This document shows positions 15,087 to 17,413 of a stretch of 17,413 bases of DNA, piece by piece. Position 1 is the stretch's first letter. The number at the start of each line of letters is the position of its first letter. The stretch spans positions 54,334 through 71,746 of the forward strand of contig CACXVS010000032.1 in the NCBI GenBank assembly GCA_902771155.1, written 5' to 3'. Source of the stretch: an uncultured Prevotellaceae bacterium (GTDB lineage: Bacteria > Bacteroidota > Bacteroidia > Bacteroidales > Bacteroidaceae). The translations under genes and the position numbers were made by a program. Below the pieces are notes generated by a model that was not told where the DNA came from, did no database searches, and was given only the letters and a program-made list of their open reading frames with translations.

Positions 15087-15359
15087 CACTATTGGCAGAA
15101 CACAGAAAAGGGCAGCAATGCAGAGGTGGACTACCTAAGGGTACGAGGCGGAAAAGTACTTCCTGTGGAAGTGAAGGCCAACACACAGGGAAGTATGCAG
15201 AGCCTCTGGATCTTCATGAGAAAGCGTCAGTTGCACGAAGCCATCAGAACGTCGCTGGAAAACTTCGGCCAGTTTGACCACTATGACCCAAAGGACAATT
15301 ACGAGCAGCGGCACGTGGACATTGTTCCTCTATATGCATTGAGCAATCTTGAGTTGTAA
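15087..15359 (+). pseudogene. C-terminal remnant of a DUF4143-type AAA ATPase
   Basis: About 90 residues read HYWQNTEKGSNAEVDYLRVRG, then LPVEVKANTQGSMQSLWIFM, RTSLENFG, DIVPLYALSNLEL and a stop. This is the typical C-terminal DUF4143 segment (nuclease-like VEVK motif) of the large ATPases scattered through Bacteroidetes genomes. The N-terminal AAA domain, Walker motifs and most of DUF4143 (about 300 residues) are missing. The matching frame begins right after the TTTGCAGATTTTTG repeats at 15033-15076. This suggests a deletion that joined the upstream region to the gene's tail. It probably makes no functional protein. GTG at 15126 could in theory start a short peptide. I am confident of the remnant, less of the exact left end. 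Confidence 0.75.
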
Positions 15360-15384
15360 CAAATTAAACCGGCAAAGGTATAAC

Positions 15385-15404
15385 AGGCTGATGAAGCCTT
15401 TTTT
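15385..15404 (+). terminator. Intrinsic terminator after the ATPase remnant
   Basis: AGGCT (15385-15389) pairs with AGCCT (15395-15399) around a 5-nt loop, followed by a run of Ts. Confidence 0.65.
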
Positions 15405-15509
15405 CGTAGCACTAAATACCTACTTCATGTTAATCTGCTTTTGCTGGCTGTCACAGGTGGGCAATGCGCACCCGATTAATTTGTATCAACTATAAAGGGA
15501 AATTGTATT

Positions 15510-15922
15510 ATGGGACTGTTAAAATCGTTTTTCACCAACTGTGCCTGTCCGCAAGGACGGATGGGACGTGCGATGCTGAAGTTTATGAATCTCTGTCATG
15601 TACCGCTGACGAACTGGGGACTGAAACTGGTCAACATTCAGGATGGCTGGACGATGCTTGATATCGGCTGAAGCAGGGCGGAAAATTCGCCATTCTAGTT
15701 GAAGTAATAGATGGCGACTCTATGTGGACGAATGTCATAGAGGGCATGACAGCCTATTCGACGGAGGAACTGAAAACGCTGCTCGACGATGCAGGCTTCA
15801 TCAAGACAGAGATTCACCGTATGAAGCCATCGAATGCGACTATCATCGGCGTGAAGGCATCGTTTGCAACCGGATTGCGGCAACATCGCCGTACCTTTGC
15901 ACCGTCAAACAAAAGAATATGA
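15510..15922 (+). pseudogene. SAM-dependent methyltransferase pseudogene with internal frameshifting deletion
   Basis: The ATG at 15510 opens a frame of 53 residues ending NWGLKLVNIQDGWTMLDIG and then a stop (15669-15671). This is the start of a class I methyltransferase, cut at the DIGxGxG SAM-binding motif. From 15668 a different frame continues LKQGGKFAILVEVIDGDS, then EGMTAYSTEELKTLLDDAGF, IHRMKPSNATIIGVK: the C-terminal end of the same type of enzyme, beginning at what is normally LKPGG. About 90-100 residues, the SAM-binding core, are gone and the frame is shifted. After the expected end (IIGVK) the frame runs on for some 20 residues through the promoter region of the next gene to 15922. 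The tail frame abuts the next ATG. The gene is not functional as a methyltransferase. Confidence 0.85.
15892..15902 (+). promoter_or_regulatory. -7 element before the intact methyltransferase
   Basis: TACCTTTGCAC lies 20 nt before the start at 15923, inside the run-through tail of the pseudogene. The -33 element is poor (TTTG at 15863-15866, spacing 25). Confidence 0.5.
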
Positions 15923-16588
15923 ATGATGGCAGACAAGATTAAGAGTTCGTATAAGTTCAGCAAGAGTTTTTACGATGATGCAATTACACAAGGTAAATGG
16001 TGGAGCAAACTGTATTTCAAGTTACTTTGGGGCGGTGTCGATGACAACGAGATTGCCCGCAGGGTATTGAGTTGGATTCCCGATGACTTCAAGGGGCGGT
16101 TGCTCGACGTGCCTGTCGGTACGGCAGTATTTACCACGGAGAAGTATAGAAAGATGAAGCAAGCCGACATCACCTGTCTGGACTATAGCCAGGACATGCT
16201 GGAGCAGGCCGAGTACAGATTTCGTGGAGCAGGTATCTCCAACATACAGACCATGCAAGGCGATGTTGGAGCACTGCCTTTCGAAGATGGTATTTTCGAT
16301 ATCGTGCTCTGCATGAACGGCCTCCATGTATTCCCCAATAAGGACAAGGCATACTCGGAGATTCTGCGAACCTTGAAGCCAGGTGGAGAACTACTGGCCT
16401 GCTTCTACATTGCGGGTGAACAAAGGATTGCCGACTGGCTCGCCAAGACTGTCATGACCCGCATGGGCTGGTTCACGCCTCCATTCGATACAGCAAACGA
16501 TGTGCGTCAACGTCTGGAGCCATACTATGACATCCTCGACTTCCATGTAGAGGGAGCGATGCTTTATTTCAAGGTTCGGAAAAGATAG
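15923..16588 (+). CDS. Class I SAM-dependent methyltransferase
   Basis: The 221-residue protein has the Methyltransf_11/25-like order of motifs. Motif I is LLDVPVGTA (residues 60-68), the acidic post-I segment is LDYSQDML (86-93), then GDVGALPFEDGIFDIVLCM (113-131), and LKPGG (151-155) precedes the last strands. Motif I has DVPVG in place of the usual DxGxG, which occurs in a subset of these enzymes. The substrate is unknown; a small-molecule or lipid substrate is usual for this family. A second ATG follows at once (15926) and may be the true start. It stands directly behind the pseudogenised methyltransferase, so the two may once have worked as a pair. A hairpin at 16626-16648 follows the stop. 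Confidence 0.9.
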   Translation: MMADKIKSSYKFSKSFYDDAITQGKWWSKLYFKLLWGGVDDNEIARRVLSWIPDDFKGRLLDVPVGTAVFTTEKYRKMKQADITCLDYSQDMLEQAEYRFRGAGISNIQTMQGDVGALPFEDGIFDIVLCMNGLHVFPNKDKAYSEILRTLKPGGELLACFYIAGEQRIADWLAKTVMTRMGWFTPPFDTANDVRQRLEPYYDILDFHVEGAMLYFKVRKR

Positions 16589-16625
16589 CCTACGCCTTGA
16601 CTTTGTCGAGTTCCATCGCGACTCA

Positions 16626-16648
16626 GCCGTTTAAGCAAGCTTAACGGC
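16626..16648. terminator. Inverted repeat between convergent genes, possible terminator
   Basis: GCCGTTTAAGC (16626-16636) pairs with GCTTAACGGC (16639-16648) with one bulged T. It lies between the methyltransferase and the leftward small gene. No long T-run follows on either strand, so a terminator role is tentative. Confidence 0.4.
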
Positions 16649-16661
16649 GCTCGCTGCTCCG

Positions 16662-16748
16662 TCACTTGTGGTTATAGTACCTGATGAGCAGGGCTACGCC
16701 TATAAAAGCCAGAACGAATTCGAGGGCTACGATGAATATGTACTGCAT
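16662..16748 (-). CDS. 28-residue single-helix membrane protein
   Basis: From the ATG at 16746-16748 the minus strand encodes MQYIFIVALEFVLAFIGVAL and then LIRYYNHK and a stop. Residues 2-22 form one hydrophobic helix with a basic, polar tail, so the predicted topology is N-out/C-in. It starts 13 nt after the stop of the flavodoxin-like gene on the same strand, which suggests co-expression. It resembles the size class of KdpF or cytochrome-oxidase accessory peptides but matches none that I recognise. A longer frame opening at 16913 overlaps the flavodoxin-like gene out of phase and is not credible. The short start is favoured by the hydrophobic profile and the intergenic position. Confidence 0.55.
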   Translation of the reverse strand: MQYIFIVALEFVLAFIGVALLIRYYNHK

Positions 16749-16761
16749 AATGGTAACGGTT

Positions 16762-17163
16762 TTATAAGTTTGGTGAAATGGCGCAGATCCAATTGTTGAG
16801 ATTGCACTTGGGAGTATCTGCATAAAGACAGTCACCAACGATGTGCGCCCCATTCTCCCTGAGTTCACGGTAGAAAACATCGGCATAGATACCGTTGTCG
16901 TGCCTGTTGCCATGAGCCACCATAACGGCGAGGTTCTTACCGCTCAAGCTGGCTTCACGGAACATCTGACTGGCGTACTGCCAATGCGGTGACAGATTGC
17001 CACCATCCTGAAACTCGACAGCAAGGACAAGACTCTGGCTGTTCTCGATCTGCCTGACGTTTATACTCTGGACACTGATGGTCTCAGCACCCAACTTGTC
17101 GGCTATCTCTTCAGCAATAGCCTGACAACTGTCGTACACGACGACGATTGATTCATGTTTCAT
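16762..17163 (-). CDS. Small flavodoxin-like protein
   Basis: The 133-residue protein starts MKHESIVVVYDSCQAIAEEIADKLG, which has the beta strand-loop-helix pattern of a flavodoxin's first element. The usual FMN phosphate loop (T-x-T-G-x-T) is replaced by YDSCQA. The later AVMVAHGNRHDNGIYADVFYRELRENGAHIVGDCLY resembles the central strands and 90s loop of flavodoxin-like domains. There is no signal peptide. It could carry FMN and pass electrons, or be a degenerate relative that does not bind flavin. It lies downstream of a cobalamin riboswitch on the same strand, with a terminator-like hairpin between. If that link is real, a role in reducing the cobalt of corrinoids is conceivable but only inferred. 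The ATG at 17163 begins right at the conserved first strand. Confidence 0.75.
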   Translation of the reverse strand: MKHESIVVVYDSCQAIAEEIADKLGAETISVQSINVRQIENSQSLVLAVEFQDGGNLSPHWQYASQMFREASLSGKNLAVMVAHGNRHDNGIYADVFYRELRENGAHIVGDCLYADTPKCNLNNWICAISPNL

Positions 17164-17188
17164 ATCTCAACTTTTACGAATACTCATT

Positions 17189-17223
17189 AAAAGGGGAAAC
17201 GTTGTCTCACGACAGGCTACCCC
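17189..17223 (-). terminator. Terminator-like hairpin between riboswitch and flavodoxin-like gene
   Basis: On the minus strand GGGG (17220-17223) pairs with CCCC (17193-17196), with an inner TGTC-GTGA-GACA stem, followed by TTTTAAT. It could end a short riboswitch transcript or act as an attenuator. Confidence 0.45.
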
Positions 17224-17231
17224 GTAAAAAC

Positions 17232-17309
17232 TTATATAATAATACACGTATGCGCACATGACTGCGCAGAACCAACAAAGAGACAACATGGCAGTCCTTT
17301 TCGATTCAT
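17232..17309 (-). CDS. Possible 25-residue Cys-rich ORF downstream of the cobalamin riboswitch
   Basis: The ATG at 17307-17309 follows a short A-rich stretch and opens MNRKGLPCCLFVGSAQSCAH, ending in TCIII and a stop at 17232-17234. It has four cysteines. It is the first start codon seen after the riboswitch and ends before the terminator-like hairpin, so it could be a leader peptide or a small gene. I recognise no family, and it may be chance. Confidence 0.25.
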   Translation of the reverse strand: MNRKGLPCCLFVGSAQSCAHTCIII

Positions 17310-17361
17310 TTTAACCACAAAAATGTTTGTTTCGCCTCACGCCCTTACATCGAGAGCCGTT

Positions 17362-17413
17362 TGGCATATTACCGAAAAAGGCTGGTCTTCAGACTTTCCT
17401 CCACTCCCAAGCG
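17362..17413 (-). promoter_or_regulatory. Cobalamin (B12) riboswitch, 3' part, running off the right edge
   Basis: Read on the minus strand from the edge, the sequence GGGAGTGGAGGAAAGTCTGAAGACCAGCC matches the conserved 3' end of adenosyl/hydroxo-cobalamin riboswitches (GGGAAGG...GGAAAGTCAGAAGACCAGCC in Bacteroidetes). The GTCTGAAGACCAGCC core is at 17380-17394. The 5' half (about 150 nt) lies beyond the window. It would control genes to its left, first the 25-codon ORF and possibly the flavodoxin-like gene. Confidence 0.75.

Noticed and set aside
15044..15277. 77-codon plus-strand frame
   Set aside because: It is out of phase with the recognisable DUF4143 tail encoded by the same bases.
15464..15661. 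65-codon plus-strand frame
   Set aside because: It is out of phase with the methyltransferase N-terminus starting at 15510, which has the recognisable sequence.
16662..16913. 83-codon minus-strand frame
   Set aside because: Its first 55 codons overlap the flavodoxin-like gene out of phase; only the last 28 codons, from 16748, look real.
17362..17413. RNase P RNA (GAGGAAAGTC resembles its conserved region)
   Set aside because: The following bases (TGAAGACCAGCC) fit the cobalamin riboswitch 3' core far better than the RNase P sequence that should follow.

Overview
The window looks like a chromosomal segment of a Bacteroidales bacterium, most probably a Prevotella-type genome. Transcription starts are marked again and again by the Bacteroidetes housekeeping promoter (TTTG, about 20 nt, then TAnnTTTG, often TAnCTTTGCAC). 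A BspA-type leucine-rich-repeat surface protein, a VirE_N/DUF3987 protein and a fused NfnA-NfnB-type flavoprotein point the same way. I see no rRNA, tRNA or CRISPR array.

Left part (1-5.5 kb, accessory). The 5' end of a secreted BspA-like LRR gene runs leftward off the edge, with a clear promoter and a pair of 22-bp-spaced direct repeats upstream. A repeat-rich intergenic region follows. Next comes a rightward three-gene cassette: two proteins I do not recognise, then a large primase/helicase-like protein (BT4734-like N-terminal domain plus DUF3987). Arrays of the octamer GTTGCRWW lie on both sides of this cassette, and four GACCGAAA copies lie just before the large gene. It looks like a replication module or remnant of a mobile element.

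Middle part (5.6-15 kb, core). A probable orphan small RNA, with consensus promoter and intrinsic terminator, precedes rplU-rpmA, a terminator, a 9-bp minisatellite and serS. Downstream, on the same strand and closely packed, are a fused ferredoxin:NADP oxidoreductase/glutamate-synthase-type flavoprotein, a TtcA-like tRNA thiolase, a secreted PD40-repeat protein, a uridine phosphorylase and mnmE. Heptamer repeats of the ATTGAAG/ATTGAAA type occur at four places here, two of them inside coding sequence.

Right part (15-17.4 kb, decaying accessory DNA). Remnants of a DUF4143-type ATPase and of a SAM methyltransferase, both truncated or internally deleted, precede an intact second methyltransferase. 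On the opposite strand the window ends in the 3' part of a cobalamin riboswitch. Going leftward from it are a 25-codon ORF, a terminator-like hairpin, a flavodoxin-like protein and a 28-residue one-helix membrane protein. This suggests a B12-responsive locus that continues to the right of the window.
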